DNA of 64,000 nt, taken from contig NZ_CP104302.1 of assembly GCF_025215495.1 (NCBI RefSeq), positions 806,001 through 870,000 on the forward strand, in the 5' to 3' direction. The notes under the pieces were generated by a model that worked only from the letters and a program-made list of their open reading frames with translations, was not told the origin of the DNA and searched no databases. Below are positions 9,811-18,681 of this stretch, in pieces. Within the stretch, counting starts at the first letter, position 1. The number at the start of each line of letters is the position of its first letter. This DNA comes from Mycolicibacterium brumae. GTDB taxonomy: Bacteria > Actinomycetota > Actinomycetes > Mycobacteriales > Mycobacteriaceae. A program made the translations under genes and the position numbers.

Positions 9811-10451
9811 CCGCAGCCGTCGACAACCCCCTGTTCGCCCGCCTGTGGGTGGTGCTGGCCGCCCACGAGACCGCCAAGATCAAGGCGCTGCGGATGGAGA
9901 ATCTGGCCGGCCTGTCCGGGCGGGTGCTGGAGATCGGCGCCGGCGCCGGCACCAACTTCGCCTATTACCCCGACACCGTCACCGAAGTGGTCGCGATCGA
10001 ACCCGAGGCGCACCTGCTGGAGCACGCCCGTGCGGCGGCCGCCGCGGCGCGTATACCGGTCAGCGTGACCGAGAAGACCGGTGAGGCCCTCGCCAACGAC
10101 CCGGCGGGCGATGAGCCGTTCGACGCCGTGGTGTGCTCCCTGGTGCTGTGCACGGTGTTCGAACCGGGAACCGTTGTTCGGCAGGCCTATTCGCACCTGC
10201 GGCCGGGCGGTGAGCTGCGCTATCTGGAGCACGTGGCCAGCGCCGGGAGCCGCGGCCGTGTCCAACAGGTCGCCGACGCCACGCTGTGGCCACGGCTGTT
10301 CGGAAACTGCCACACCCACCGCGACACCGAGTCGGTGATCACCGGCGCGGGGTTCGAGGTCCTGGCCGCGCGGCACACCTGGACCATGCCCCGCTGGGCG
10401 CCGGTCCCGGTGTCCGAGTTCGCCATCGGCCGCGCCGTCCGCCCTTCGTAG
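9807..10451 (+). CDS. Class I SAM-dependent methyltransferase, Rv1147-like
   Basis: The 214-residue Rossmann-fold methyltransferase has motif I VLEIGAGAGTNFAYY near residue 38, motif II acidic end VAIEPEAHL, FDAVVCSLVLCTV (motif IV) and LRPGGELRYLEHV (motif VI). ATG at 9807 overlaps the tetR stop (ATGA), so it is translated as part of the mmpL operon. In M. tuberculosis the equivalent gene (Rv1147) follows mmpL13b. The likely substrate is a lipid, possibly that carried by the MmpL protein; this is inference. The stop is 2 bp from that of the opposing gntR gene. Confidence 0.85.
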   Translation: MTAAVDNPLFARLWVVLAAHETAKIKALRMENLAGLSGRVLEIGAGAGTNFAYYPDTVTEVVAIEPEAHLLEHARAAAAAARIPVSVTEKTGEALANDPAGDEPFDAVVCSLVLCTVFEPGTVVRQAYSHLRPGGELRYLEHVASAGSRGRVQQVADATLWPRLFGNCHTHRDTESVITGAGFEVLAARHTWTMPRWAPVPVSEFAIGRAVRPS

Positions 10452-10453
10452 GG

Positions 10454-10807
10454 CTACCGGAACGCGGCGTCCAGATAGCGGTGGGCGGCCTCGCGCCCCA
10501 GGCCGACCGACCGGGCGACGTCCGCGAACTCCTGGGCGGCCTCCGACATCGCGGCGTCGGCGGGATCCATCCGCGCGACGAAGCTGCCCTTGCGTCCGCG
10601 GGTTTCCACCAGGCCCGCGGACTCCAACTCGCGATAGGTCCGCGCCACGGTGTTCACCGCCAGCCCGAGCGAGGACGCCAGGTCGCGGACCGTCGGCAAC
10701 CGGGTGCCCGGCGTCAGCCTGCCGTCTCGGATCGCGGTGACGATCTGCGCGCGCACCTGCTCGAACAATGGCGTCGTCCCGGTGCTGTCTACCCGAAGCC
10801 ACTCCAT
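10454..10807 (-). CDS. GntR-family regulator, YtrA type (Rv1152-like)
   Basis: A short 117-residue GntR protein: the winged helix ([45 protein letters not shown]) is followed by only about 45 residues, as in the YtrA subfamily. It pairs divergently with the sirtuin gene, as Rv1152 does with Rv1151c. The ATG is preceded at 5-7 nt by TACTTT/CATACT with no Shine-Dalgarno, so the mRNA is probably leaderless. A perfect palindrome covers this -10, indicating autorepression. Confidence 0.88.
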   Translation of the reverse strand: MEWLRVDSTGTTPLFEQVRAQIVTAIRDGRLTPGTRLPTVRDLASSLGLAVNTVARTYRELESAGLVETRGRKGSFVARMDPADAAMSEAAQEFADVARSVGLGREAAHRYLDAAFR

Positions 10808-10808
10808 C

Positions 10809-10845
10809 CGACAAAGTATGTCGTGCGAGCCGCTATTTTTGGGGA
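10809..10845. promoter_or_regulatory. Divergent leaderless promoters with palindromic operator
   Basis: CGACA-AAGTA-TGTCG (10809-10823) is a perfect inverted repeat covering the minus-strand -10 of gntR. TATTTT (10834-10839) lies 6 nt before the sirtuin GTG. Both genes therefore appear to start at their own transcription start, with one operator able to control both. Confidence 0.6.
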
Positions 10846-11589
10846 GTGAGAATTGCGGTGCTGTCCGGCGCGGGAATCTCCGCCGAGAGCGGAGTGCCGA
10901 CTTTCCGTGACGACCGCAACGGGTTCTGGTCCAAGTACGACCCCTATGAGCTGTCCTCGACCGACGGCTGGAAGAACAATCCGGAGCGGGTGTGGGCCTG
11001 GTATCTGTGGCGGCATCACCTGGTCCTCGATGTCGAACCCAACGACGGGCACCGGGCGATCGCGCACTGGCAGGACATCGCCGAGGTCACCGTGATCACC
11101 CAGAACGTCGACAATCTGCACGAACGCGCGGGCAGCAGCGATGTCCAGCACCTGCACGGAAGTCTCTTCGAGTTCCGCTGCGACACCTGCGAACGGCACT
11201 TCGGCGACCCGATGCCCGATATGCCGGAGCCGCTGCACGAAGTTGCGCCGCCGCGCTGCGGCTGTGGCGGCCTGATCCGGCCCGGCATCGTGTGGTTCGG
11301 CGAAAGCCTGCCCGACGGCCCCTGGAACGCTGCCGTCGACGCCGTCCAGCGCGCCGACCTGATGGTGGTCGTCGGAACCTCCAGCGTCGTCTACCCGGCC
11401 GCCGGGCTGCCGGACCTCGCTCTGTCGCGGGGGATCCCCGTCATCGAGGTCAACCCGCTGGCGACGCCGCTGTCGGAGTCGGCCACGGCCGTCGTGCGGG
11501 AATCCGCGGGCGTCGCGCTGCCGACCTTGCTGCAGCGCCTGGCCGCGGCGGGTTCGCCGAGCGAGGAACGCGCTCGGAAGAGCAACTAG
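10846..11589 (+). CDS. cobB: NAD-dependent protein deacylase, sirtuin (Rv1151c-like)
   Basis: The 247-residue protein matches Rv1151c closely as recalled. NAD motifs are [18 protein letters not shown] (residues 5-22), [12 protein letters not shown] and the catalytic His in HLHGSLFEF. The zinc site is CDTCERHF... with a later CGCGG pair. The class III 'Tyr/Arg' desuccinylase signature is suggested by [15 protein letters not shown]. It removes acyl groups from lysines, linking NAD status to enzyme activity such as that of acyl-CoA synthetases. GTG at 10846 is the start; GGGGA abuts it directly, too close to be a ribosome site. In M. tuberculosis this pair is in the opposite orientation relative to its neighbours. 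Confidence 0.93.
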   Translation: MRIAVLSGAGISAESGVPTFRDDRNGFWSKYDPYELSSTDGWKNNPERVWAWYLWRHHLVLDVEPNDGHRAIAHWQDIAEVTVITQNVDNLHERAGSSDVQHLHGSLFEFRCDTCERHFGDPMPDMPEPLHEVAPPRCGCGGLIRPGIVWFGESLPDGPWNAAVDAVQRADLMVVVGTSSVVYPAAGLPDLALSRGIPVIEVNPLATPLSESATAVVRESAGVALPTLLQRLAAAGSPSEERARKSN

Positions 11590-11590
11590 C

Positions 11591-11613
11591 TGGCCGCACT
11601 ATCGGCCGCTTTT
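11591..11613. terminator. Possible terminator after the sirtuin gene
   Basis: GGCCG/CGGCC stem (11592-11596 with 11603-11607) with a 6-nt loop, followed by GCTTTT. It lies between the convergent sirtuin and omt genes. Confidence 0.45.
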
Positions 11614-11623
11614 GCGACAGGTT

Positions 11624-12445
11624 CTAAGCGAACTCGAGCAGCACCGTGAGCGGCCGCACCGGGTCGAGGATGCTGTGCGACCGGCTCAGCGCCCCGGCGA
11701 ACCCGCCGAACAAGCCGCGCCCGAGTTCGGCCGGAATCTCGCGGACGACGCGTACCCCGGGGACGTCGACGAGGCGGGCCACCTCCGCCGGGCTCAGCGT
11801 GAACGGCATCCCCGGCAGGGTGTAGCGGCGGGTTGGTCGCAGCCAACCCCGATTGGCCAGCCCGGTGAACCACCGCGGCGCGAGGTCGAACATCAGCCGG
11901 CCGCCGCGGAAGCGCTTGGCGCACTCGGTGATCAACGCCATCGACTGCTCGGGCTGGAGATACATCAGCAGGCCCTCGGCGGTGACGAACGCGCCGTTGT
12001 CGGTGTCGACGCGGTCCATCCAGCTGTAGTCCAGCGCCGACTGCGCGCACAACTCCACCCGATCCGAGGCCGGCAGCAGCGCACGGCGCAACTCGACGAT
12101 CGGCGGCAGGTCGACGGTGAGCCAACGGAACTGCGGGTCGTCGATCGCGGTGTCGAGGCGCCAGAAACTCGTCTGCAATCCCTCGGCCAGCGCGACCACG
12201 GTGGCCTTCGGAAAGTCCTGCAGGTATTCGCGGGTCTGCCGGTCGAAGGTCTTCGACCGGATGGCCATGTCCTGACGTGGGTTCCCGAAACGGGTGAAGT
12301 CATAGTCGATCGACGCGAGCAGATCGACGGCCACCGGGTCGGACAGGATCGTGTCGGGTCGTTGCGCTTCACGCGCCCGGGAGTGCAGGGTCAGCAGCGC
12401 GGTCTCGGAGACGCCGGTCAGATCGGCGCGGGCCTTGGAAGTCAT
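11624..12445 (-). CDS. omt: O-methyltransferase, LCM/Omt type
   Basis: The 273-residue protein belongs to the leucine-carboxyl-methyltransferase-like family (TcmP/Omt): DPVAVDLLASIDYDF, ATVVALAEGLQTSFWRLD (SAM loop), WLTVDLPPIVELRR and FVTAEGLLMYLQPEQ. It corresponds to Rv1153c omt by position. The substrate is unknown. ATG at 12445 has GGAGGGG very close in front. It follows the DUF1697 gene by 11 bp on the same strand and is probably co-transcribed with it. Confidence 0.85.
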   Translation of the reverse strand: MTSKARADLTGVSETALLTLHSRAREAQRPDTILSDPVAVDLLASIDYDFTRFGNPRQDMAIRSKTFDRQTREYLQDFPKATVVALAEGLQTSFWRLDTAIDDPQFRWLTVDLPPIVELRRALLPASDRVELCAQSALDYSWMDRVDTDNGAFVTAEGLLMYLQPEQSMALITECAKRFRGGRLMFDLAPRWFTGLANRGWLRPTRRYTLPGMPFTLSPAEVARLVDVPGVRVVREIPAELGRGLFGGFAGALSRSHSILDPVRPLTVLLEFA

Positions 12446-12456
12446 CCCCTCCGACC

Positions 12457-12975
12457 CTACCGACTCAACATCTTGACCAGGGTGCGCAGATTCCGGGTGG
12501 TGGTGCAGGACTTGTAGCGGGACTTGCCCATCGTCTTGCCGATCGTCGACGCCAGGGTCGCTCCTCGCGGGGTTTGCCAGTAGAGCACCCCGTCGCCGCG
12601 GGCGATGCGTTCCTGCGGGCCTGCGGTCAGCTCCGCGAGTTCGTCGAGGATCTCGGCGTCGGAGACGAAGGTGACGTAGGAGTGCGTGTCGTCGACCTCC
12701 CGGGTGAACGGGAACCCGGCGTCGATGTCGGCCAGCGTGTCGAGGTCGTAGACCAGCGCGTAGGCGTCGTAACCGAACACCCGGCCCAACGCCTGCTCGA
12801 CGCCCGCGCGGACCGTGGCGGCGTCGTCGTCGGAATCCAGGAGGACGTTCCCGGTGGCCAGCACGGTCTTGACGCCGGAGAATCCGACGCCGGTCAACAC
12901 GGTGGCGACCTCCGCCATCTTCAGGTTCACCCCGCCGACGTTGACGCCGCGCAATAGGACTGCATATCTGGTCAT
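12457..12975 (-). CDS. DUF1697 family protein
   Basis: The 172-residue protein has the family signature at the N-terminus (MTRYAVLLRGVNVGGVNLKM) and the FSGVKTVLATGNVLL strand, with a basic C-terminus (GKSRYKSCTTTRNLRTLVKM). The family has a ferredoxin-like fold and no known function. ATG at 12975 has GGGAGC 5 nt upstream; an in-frame start at 12999 is possible. It leads the two-gene operon with omt, as Rv1154c does with Rv1153c by position. Confidence 0.8.
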   Translation of the reverse strand: MTRYAVLLRGVNVGGVNLKMAEVATVLTGVGFSGVKTVLATGNVLLDSDDDAATVRAGVEQALGRVFGYDAYALVYDLDTLADIDAGFPFTREVDDTHSYVTFVSDAEILDELAELTAGPQERIARGDGVLYWQTPRGATLASTIGKTMGKSRYKSCTTTRNLRTLVKMLSR

Positions 12976-13034
12976 CGGCTGCTCCCGAGTTTCCGGCACT
13001 TTCCAACACGGTAGTGGCGACCGCGGCCGGTCAG

Positions 13035-13490
<456 letters not shown>

Positions 13491-13502
13491 ACCGCGGTAC
13501 CG

Positions 13503-13676
13503 CTAGCCGCTCTTGCGGCGGAAGGTCCGCTTGTTCTCCACCGGCCCGTGCGCCTTGGACTGACCGGCGCCGCCATCGCGGTGCGAGGTGCCCGAATTCG
13601 CCTTGTCGTTCTTGCGTTCCAGCGCCTCGCGGAACTTGCGCTGGGACTCCGGCTCGGGCGTCTCATGCTTTGCCAT
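13503..13676 (-). CDS. Small basic hydrophilic protein, DUF5302-like
   Basis: A 57-residue protein starting at ATG 13676 (MAKHETPEPESQRKFREALERK..., rich in Lys/Arg/Gly and ending KRTFRRKSG). It resembles the DUF5302 small actinobacterial family. It sits in the place of Rv1155A after Rv1155, on the opposite strand from the Rv1155-like gene. Its start overlaps the 3' end of the acyltransferase gene by 14 bp on the same strand, suggesting coupled translation. Function unknown. Confidence 0.65.
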   Translation of the reverse strand: MAKHETPEPESQRKFREALERKNDKANSGTSHRDGGAGQSKAHGPVENKRTFRRKSG

Positions 13677-15012
13677 ACGGCACCTTAACGCGATCGACGA
13701 CGGCGGCGCGAGACGTTTTCCCCCGCGCGCCACGCGTCGGGCGGGCCAGCAGCCGAGCGCCGATGAGCGCGGCCAGCATGACGGCCACGCAGTACAAGCC
13801 GTCGTCCTTGAGCCCCCATCGAACCGACAGCAGCGTCGCCGCGCCGGCCACGCACAGCAGGGTTCCCACCGCGGCGCTGCGCGGTCCGGGTCCGTCGACC
13901 ACGCCGCCGTCCCAGCCGGGCAGCGGATTGTTCTCCAGCGGCCGCAGCACCACGAACAGTGCCCCGACCACCGCGATCATCAACGAGATCTGCACGATGC
14001 TGAGCACCAGCAGGTTCGGCTCGCTGGGGTGACGGGGGAATCCCGCGTAGTCGAACGCCAGGTGGGTCAGCAGCAACGCCGGCATGTGCCACAGGTACAA
14101 CGTCATCGCGCCGGAATTGCCGATCGCCGCGAACTGCCACACCCGCGGCCGCCGGGCCCAGCGGTTGATCGCCGGAGCGGCGGCAATCGCGAACGCGCAC
14201 ATGGCGATTGCGTGCCCGGCCATCAGCAGCGACGGCGGCGTCATGTTCGGCAGCCGCATGCCCTCGATCCCGACCAGGCTCAGCTCGTAGGGGCCGAAGC
14301 GCAGCAGCGCCAGGTCGACGGTGAGCATCGCGATGCCCAGGGTGAGCGCCTCGTGCGGGTTGAGCAGGCCGCGGCGGTAGGCCACCCCGAACATCCCTGG
14401 GATCAGCCAGACGGTCAGGTTCAGGAAGCCGAGGAGCTCCATGCCGGGGGTGTGCACCCGGATCGCGTCGACCACGGCGATGCCGGCGTAAACCGCGCCG
14501 ACGCCGACGGCCAACCGTGGCAGCGTGGTGACCTTGGCGAGCACCGGGGTGGCAGCCAGCACCAGCACGTACGCGCCGAGGAACCACAGCAGCTGGGTGG
14601 ACACTCCGGCGATCGGTTCGTAGACGCGGCGGGGGAGCAGCGGATACAGCACCGCCAGGCACACCGCCCAGAAGGCCAGGTAATAGAACACCGGCCGGAA
14701 CAGCCGGGTGCAGCGTTTGAGCAGGAACCCACCCCAGCTGTGGTGGGGTTGCCAGGAGCTGACGCTGGCGGCGGTTCCGGCGAAGAAGAACAGCGGCATG
14801 ATCTGCAACACCCAGGTCAGGGCCTGGAACACCGTCGAGGTGGTGAGCAAATTGTCCCAGACGAAGACCTCGTCGACGATCTTGGAGGTGGCCATGATGG
14901 TGTGGCCGAGCACCACACCGACCAGTGACACGATGCGGATGACGTCGATGGCGCGGTCACGACCCGGCGGGGTCTGCGCTTCGACGTCGGCGGGAGTGGG
15001 GAAGATGGGCAT
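13663..15012 (-). CDS. Membrane acyltransferase, acyltransferase-3 (OafA) family
   Basis: The 449-residue polytopic protein has the family layout of about ten helices: the N-terminal helix with RDRAIDVIRIVSLVGVVLGHT (Arg and catalytic-type His of acyltransferase-3), MPLFFFAGTAASVSSW and the late LYLWHMPALLLTHLAF helix. Such proteins O-acylate cell-envelope sugars or lipids at the membrane. The C-terminal 40 residues are basic and cytoplasmic. No counterpart is recalled at this position in M. tuberculosis, so it is a lineage-specific insertion. Confidence 0.85.
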   Translation of the reverse strand: MPIFPTPADVEAQTPPGRDRAIDVIRIVSLVGVVLGHTIMATSKIVDEVFVWDNLLTTSTVFQALTWVLQIMPLFFFAGTAASVSSWQPHHSWGGFLLKRCTRLFRPVFYYLAFWAVCLAVLYPLLPRRVYEPIAGVSTQLLWFLGAYVLVLAATPVLAKVTTLPRLAVGVGAVYAGIAVVDAIRVHTPGMELLGFLNLTVWLIPGMFGVAYRRGLLNPHEALTLGIAMLTVDLALLRFGPYELSLVGIEGMRLPNMTPPSLLMAGHAIAMCAFAIAAAPAINRWARRPRVWQFAAIGNSGAMTLYLWHMPALLLTHLAFDYAGFPRHPSEPNLLVLSIVQISLMIAVVGALFVVLRPLENNPLPGWDGGVVDGPGPRSAAVGTLLCVAGAATLLSVRWGLKDDGLYCVAVMLAALIGARLLARPTRGARGKTSRAAVVDRVKVPYGKA

Positions 15013-15104
15013 ACCAGGGAACCTATGGCGGGGCGGACTAGGTATTACTCCCTAAGTGTGCGCCTCATCATGTCGAGGCGTCGGCGCCAATTTCGCCTCG
15101 GGCG

Positions 15105-15683
15105 TCAGCTCTTGGCGGCCTTGGCTGCGGCCTTCATCTGCTTCTTGTAGGCGCGCACCTTCTCCAGCGAGCCCTGATCACGCACGTCGGCGATGGACAT
15201 GAACGCGTCGGGGTTACCGTAGTCGCCGGCCGCCTCCTGCCAGCCCGGGGCGGTCAGGCCGCGCTGCTTGCCCAGCAGCGCCAGGAAGATGCGGGCCTTC
15301 TGGTCGCCGAATCCGGGCAGCGCCTTGAGCCGCTTGAGCACCGTCTTGCCGTCCGGGTCGCCGTCGGTCCAGATGCCGGCGGCGTCGCCGTCGTACTCAT
15401 CGACGATCACCCGGCACAGCGCCTGCACCCGGCCGGCCATCGATGACGGGAACCGGTGCACGGCCGGTGTCTGCGCCATGATCGCGGTGAACTCCTCCGG
15501 GCTGGCGTCGGCGATCTTCGCCGCGTCCAGCCCGCCCATCCGGTCGGCCAGCTTCTTCGGCCCGGCGAACGCCACCTCCATCGGGATCTGCTGATCCAGC
15601 AACATCCCCAGCAGCAGCGCCAGCGGATCGTCGGTCAGCAGCGCGTCGGCGGCGGGATCTTGGACGAGATGCAGTGTGGCCAC
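15105..15683 (-). CDS. HhH-GPD base-excision repair family protein (Rv1156-like)
   Basis: The 192-residue protein has a helix-hairpin-helix (RLKALPGFGDQKARIFLALLG, about residues 120-140) and the GPD-like region APGWQEAAGDYG, in which an Asp could be the catalytic residue. The N-terminal half carries LLGMLLDQQIPMEVAF, typical of this actinobacterial subgroup. It may act as a DNA glycosylase; no substrate is known. The Lys-rich tail would aid DNA binding. It lies 9 bp downstream of the methyltransferase gene on the same strand. Confidence 0.85.
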   Translation of the reverse strand: MATLHLVQDPAADALLTDDPLALLLGMLLDQQIPMEVAFAGPKKLADRMGGLDAAKIADASPEEFTAIMAQTPAVHRFPSSMAGRVQALCRVIVDEYDGDAAGIWTDGDPDGKTVLKRLKALPGFGDQKARIFLALLGKQRGLTAPGWQEAAGDYGNPDAFMSIADVRDQGSLEKVRAYKKQMKAAAKAAKS

Positions 15684-15692
15684 CGCACCAGA

Positions 15693-16493
15693 CTAGGACG
15701 GTTTACGGGCGATGACGCAGATAGCCGAGAGATTGTCGCGGTTCTTTCGGAACGTCTGGCGCATCCCGAGCACGCGGGCGCGGGCGTCGGAATCGCGGAT
15801 AACGTTGCTGACGAATTTCAGCGTCCGCAGCGGGCCCTCGTCGGAGATGATCCGCTTGGGTTCCAGCAGCGCCATCGGCAGGAAGGACACCTCGGCGACC
15901 TCGAAGCCCGCCTCGGTGAGCAGGGTGCTCCATTCGGTGTGCGTCAGCGGCCGGGCGTTGACTTTGATCGCACGCGCAAGAGCCTGGCGCACTTCGGTTT
16001 TCACGTCGTCGGAGACGTTGTCGGGGGTCAACGCGAGTTCGTGAACGCAGTACCGGCCGCCGGGCCGCAGCACCCGGAACGCCTCGTTGACGATGTCGGC
16101 CTTGCGCGCGTCGGTCTGCATGGACAGCATCGCCTCACCGATGACGACATCGGCGGTGGCATCCGGCAGGCCGGTGTGGTCGGCCTGGCCGATGATGACC
16201 TGGCCGCGGTCCCCGACGACGGAGCGGCTGAGACCGGCGGCGTCTTCGTCGGCCTCGACGCCGGTGTACGACGAGGGACCCGCGGCGATGATCTCGCGGG
16301 CGGTGCGGCCCAGGCCCGGGGCGAATTCGACGACCTGTGAGCCGGACAGGCCGGCGTTGGCGAGCATGCGGGTCGTCATCTCGCGGCCTCCCGGGCGCAG
16401 CACGCGCTTGCCGAGTCGGGCCAGCAGCCAGTGCCCCGGGAGGTGGTCGGCGTCGCGGTCGGACATGGGCAGGGCGGCGTCATTGGCGGCCAT
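15693..16493 (-). CDS. SAM-dependent methyltransferase, class I
   Basis: The 266-residue protein has motif I VVEFAPGLGRTAREII near residue 58, an acidic motif II (YTGVEADEDAA), ATADVVIGEAMLSM and VLRPGGRYCVHELAL. The N-terminal 35 residues (GHWLLARLGKRVLRPGG) are shared by a group of small-molecule/lipid methyltransferases. ATG at 16493 is 8 nt from AAGGAG; GTG 16502 and ATG 16499 are closer and less likely. Substrate unknown. Confidence 0.8.
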   Translation of the reverse strand: MAANDAALPMSDRDADHLPGHWLLARLGKRVLRPGGREMTTRMLANAGLSGSQVVEFAPGLGRTAREIIAAGPSSYTGVEADEDAAGLSRSVVGDRGQVIIGQADHTGLPDATADVVIGEAMLSMQTDARKADIVNEAFRVLRPGGRYCVHELALTPDNVSDDVKTEVRQALARAIKVNARPLTHTEWSTLLTEAGFEVAEVSFLPMALLEPKRIISDEGPLRTLKFVSNVIRDSDARARVLGMRQTFRKNRDNLSAICVIARKPS

Positions 16494-16599
16494 CGTCATC
16501 ACTCCTTGTGAACGTGCGAATTAGGCCAGCCTTCCTTATCTTCTCGGCAGGTCGCCAGGGCCTTGCGGTGCGCAATGGAAGGTCCGAGGTCCCTTGGGG

Positions 16600-16880
16600 T
16601 GATCGACCAGGTGGCGCACGAGAATCCCCACGAACGGCCAGTTTCCGCACAAGCGCCTGGTGAGCGGCCAGGTAGCGCACGAAGACGGCTGCGAGCGGCC
16701 ACCTGTGGCACATTGCGGTCGCCGAGCGGCCAGGTAGCGCGCGAGCGCTCCTTGGTGTCCGCTTCGCGCAGGGCGATCCTGGGCTTTTGTGTACTTTGTT
16801 GGCCGCTCGCGCCCTGGTGGGCCGTTCGCGAAGGAAAATGTGCGCCGCCTGGCCCACTCGTGGCCCGGTGGCCGAACTGG
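16600..16880. repeat. Helically phased motif array with inverted half (array A)
   Basis: The core GGCCA, mostly within GAGCGGCCA (the first copy reads GACCA), starts at 16605, 16636, 16666, 16697 and 16728 (steps 31, 30, 31, 31). Then the complement GGCCGYTCGCG or variants starts at 16801, 16820, 16851 and 16870 (19, 31, 19). Sequence between cores is not conserved except that GCRCA often follows. It fills the 530-bp gap before the secreted-protein genes; I see no gene in it. Confidence 0.7.
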
Positions 16881-17026
16881 CGTGGCTCGTCGCTCGCGGG
16901 TGGCTTGGGTCACCATCCCTGTTCGCTTCAGTAACGGTCGAATAAATGCCACACGTGTCACTTGAGTCCCACCAGTAACGCCGTAGCTTCGGCGACAGGC
17001 CACCACAACTACCGATGGGAAAGTCA

Positions 17027-17683
17027 ATGTCACGAGTGAAAACCCTGTTCGCCGGGTCCGCCATGCTGGCGGGAGTGTCGGCCGCTCTGCTGAGCGCCGG
17101 CGCCGCCCAGGCCGACCCCGCGCCGGCCCCCAGCATCCCGAGCATCCCCGGCGTGCCGGGCATCGAGGCGGTGCAGCAGCTCGTGGATCCGGGCAAGGCG
17201 CCGCAGCTGCTGCAGGCGCTGGGCCAGACCCTGACCAGCGCGACCAGCACCACCGCCACCACGCCGACCACCCCGGCCGCCACCACCCAGGCGCCGCTGG
17301 TCAACCTGCCCGGTGTGACCAGCCCGGTCAGCACCGTCACCACCCCGACCACTCCGGCGCAGACCCTGCCGGGTCTGAGCTCGCTGCCGGGCCTGGGCAC
17401 CACCGCGACCACGCCGGTGGCGACCACCCCGGACGCCACCGCGGCCAACCAGCTCGCCAACGCCAACCTGATGCCGTCGGCCGAGATCAATGTGCCGCAG
17501 GTCCCCGGTGTCCCGGTGCCGCTGCCGCAGAAGGTGAACGTCCCCGGTGACCTCGGCACCCTGATGCCGATCGCCAACCAGGTCACTCCGGCCACCACGC
17601 CGGCGGCGACCACCCCGGCGCTCACCCAGACCGCCCCGGCGGCGACGGGCAGCCCGCTGAACATGATCGCCGGTCTGCCCTGA
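17027..17683 (+). CDS. Secreted Thr/Pro/Ala-rich protein, Rv1157c/Rv1158c-like
   Basis: The 218-residue protein starts at ATG 17027 (GGGAAAG 5 nt before) with a signal peptide cleaved after GAAQA-D. The mature part is low-complexity: PSIPSIPGVPGIEAV, then blocks of TTPTTPAATT and PGV/LPG, and a short conserved-looking NVPQVPGVPVPLPQKVNVPG. There is no catalytic domain. Position before pimE is that of the Ala/Pro-rich secreted pair Rv1157c/Rv1158c, though on the other strand. It is probably a surface or cell-wall-associated protein. It is 50 bp upstream of the next secreted gene. Confidence 0.8.
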   Translation: MSRVKTLFAGSAMLAGVSAALLSAGAAQADPAPAPSIPSIPGVPGIEAVQQLVDPGKAPQLLQALGQTLTSATSTTATTPTTPAATTQAPLVNLPGVTSPVSTVTTPTTPAQTLPGLSSLPGLGTTATTPVATTPDATAANQLANANLMPSAEINVPQVPGVPVPLPQKVNVPGDLGTLMPIANQVTPATTPAATTPALTQTAPAATGSPLNMIAGLP

Positions 17684-17733
17684 TCGCGCGTTAGCGGATA
17701 ACCCAACCAGCACAAGAGGATTGGACTAAACCG

Positions 17734-18681
17734 ATGTCACGGACCAGGAACCTGCTCGCCACCACCGCGGCAGTGATCGGCTCCTCGATGGCGCTCGTCA
17801 CGGCCGGTGTCTCACACGCCGACCCGACCGCGCCCCCGGTGAGCAGCGAGCAGGCTCCTGGCCTGCCGGCCATGCAAAACCTCAGCCCGATCATCCAGCA
17901 GGCCGCCGCCGACCCCAGTGGCGCGGCGAGCCTGCTGATGTCGGCGGCGCAGGTGTTCATCGCGAACAGCAAAGCGCCGGAGCAGTCCAACAATGTCGCC
18001 AACGCGGTGATGAACGTCGCCGCCGAACCGGTCCAGCCGGTGGCGCACCTCGGCGCGCCCGGCGCGCCCGGCCCGCAGGCCATCCCGCATGTGATCCCCG
18101 AGGGCATGGTCGCCGGCTCCGAGAGCCACCTGCCCCCGGGCATCGACCCGGCCAACGCCGTCGGCCCGGTCGAAGAGGCCCCCGCCGAGGCGCCGGCCGA
18201 ACCGCTGGCCGCACCCGAGGTCGTCCCGGCCGCCGTCGCCACGCCCGACGGGCAGCCCGCGCCGCCGGCGGACTTCCCGACCACACAGGACTTCATGTAC
18301 CCGTCGTTCGGCAACGCCTGCCTGGCCGACGGCGGATCGCCGATGGGTCTGGCGCTGTCGGTCGCCGGCCCCGCGACGCTGCCCCCGCCGGGCCCCGGCC
18401 CGGGGCAGATCGGCTACGTGTTCACCGCGATGGGCGCGCCGAAGCTCGCCGAGCACCAGAAGCTGCCGCTCAATGTCACCTGGGTGAACCTGTCCACCGG
18501 GAAGTCCGGCAGCCTGACGTTGCAGGGCAACCCCGAGGTCAACCCGGACGGCCCGGCCACCCTCACCGGGGTCGCCGACACCGGCGCGGGCAGCATCATC
18601 ACCACCATCTTCGGCGGCGTCACCACCGTCGACGGCCAGTGCCAATTCCAGCCCACCATCGGCTCGGCGGTGGTGCCATAA
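17734..18681 (+). CDS. Secreted Ala/Pro-rich protein with C-terminal beta domain, Rv1157c-like
   Basis: The 315-residue protein has a signal peptide (cleavage after VSHA-D), a Pro/Ala/Glu-rich middle ([14 protein letters not shown]) and a globular C-terminal domain of about 120 residues with two Cys ([14 protein letters not shown]) that could pair. Repeated small-residue strands ([33 protein letters not shown]) suggest an Ig-like beta sandwich. It is followed with overlap by pimE. Function unknown; export and cell-envelope location are likely. Confidence 0.8.
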   Translation: MSRTRNLLATTAAVIGSSMALVTAGVSHADPTAPPVSSEQAPGLPAMQNLSPIIQQAAADPSGAASLLMSAAQVFIANSKAPEQSNNVANAVMNVAAEPVQPVAHLGAPGAPGPQAIPHVIPEGMVAGSESHLPPGIDPANAVGPVEEAPAEAPAEPLAAPEVVPAAVATPDGQPAPPADFPTTQDFMYPSFGNACLADGGSPMGLALSVAGPATLPPPGPGPGQIGYVFTAMGAPKLAEHQKLPLNVTWVNLSTGKSGSLTLQGNPEVNPDGPATLTGVADTGAGSIITTIFGGVTTVDGQCQFQPTIGSAVVP

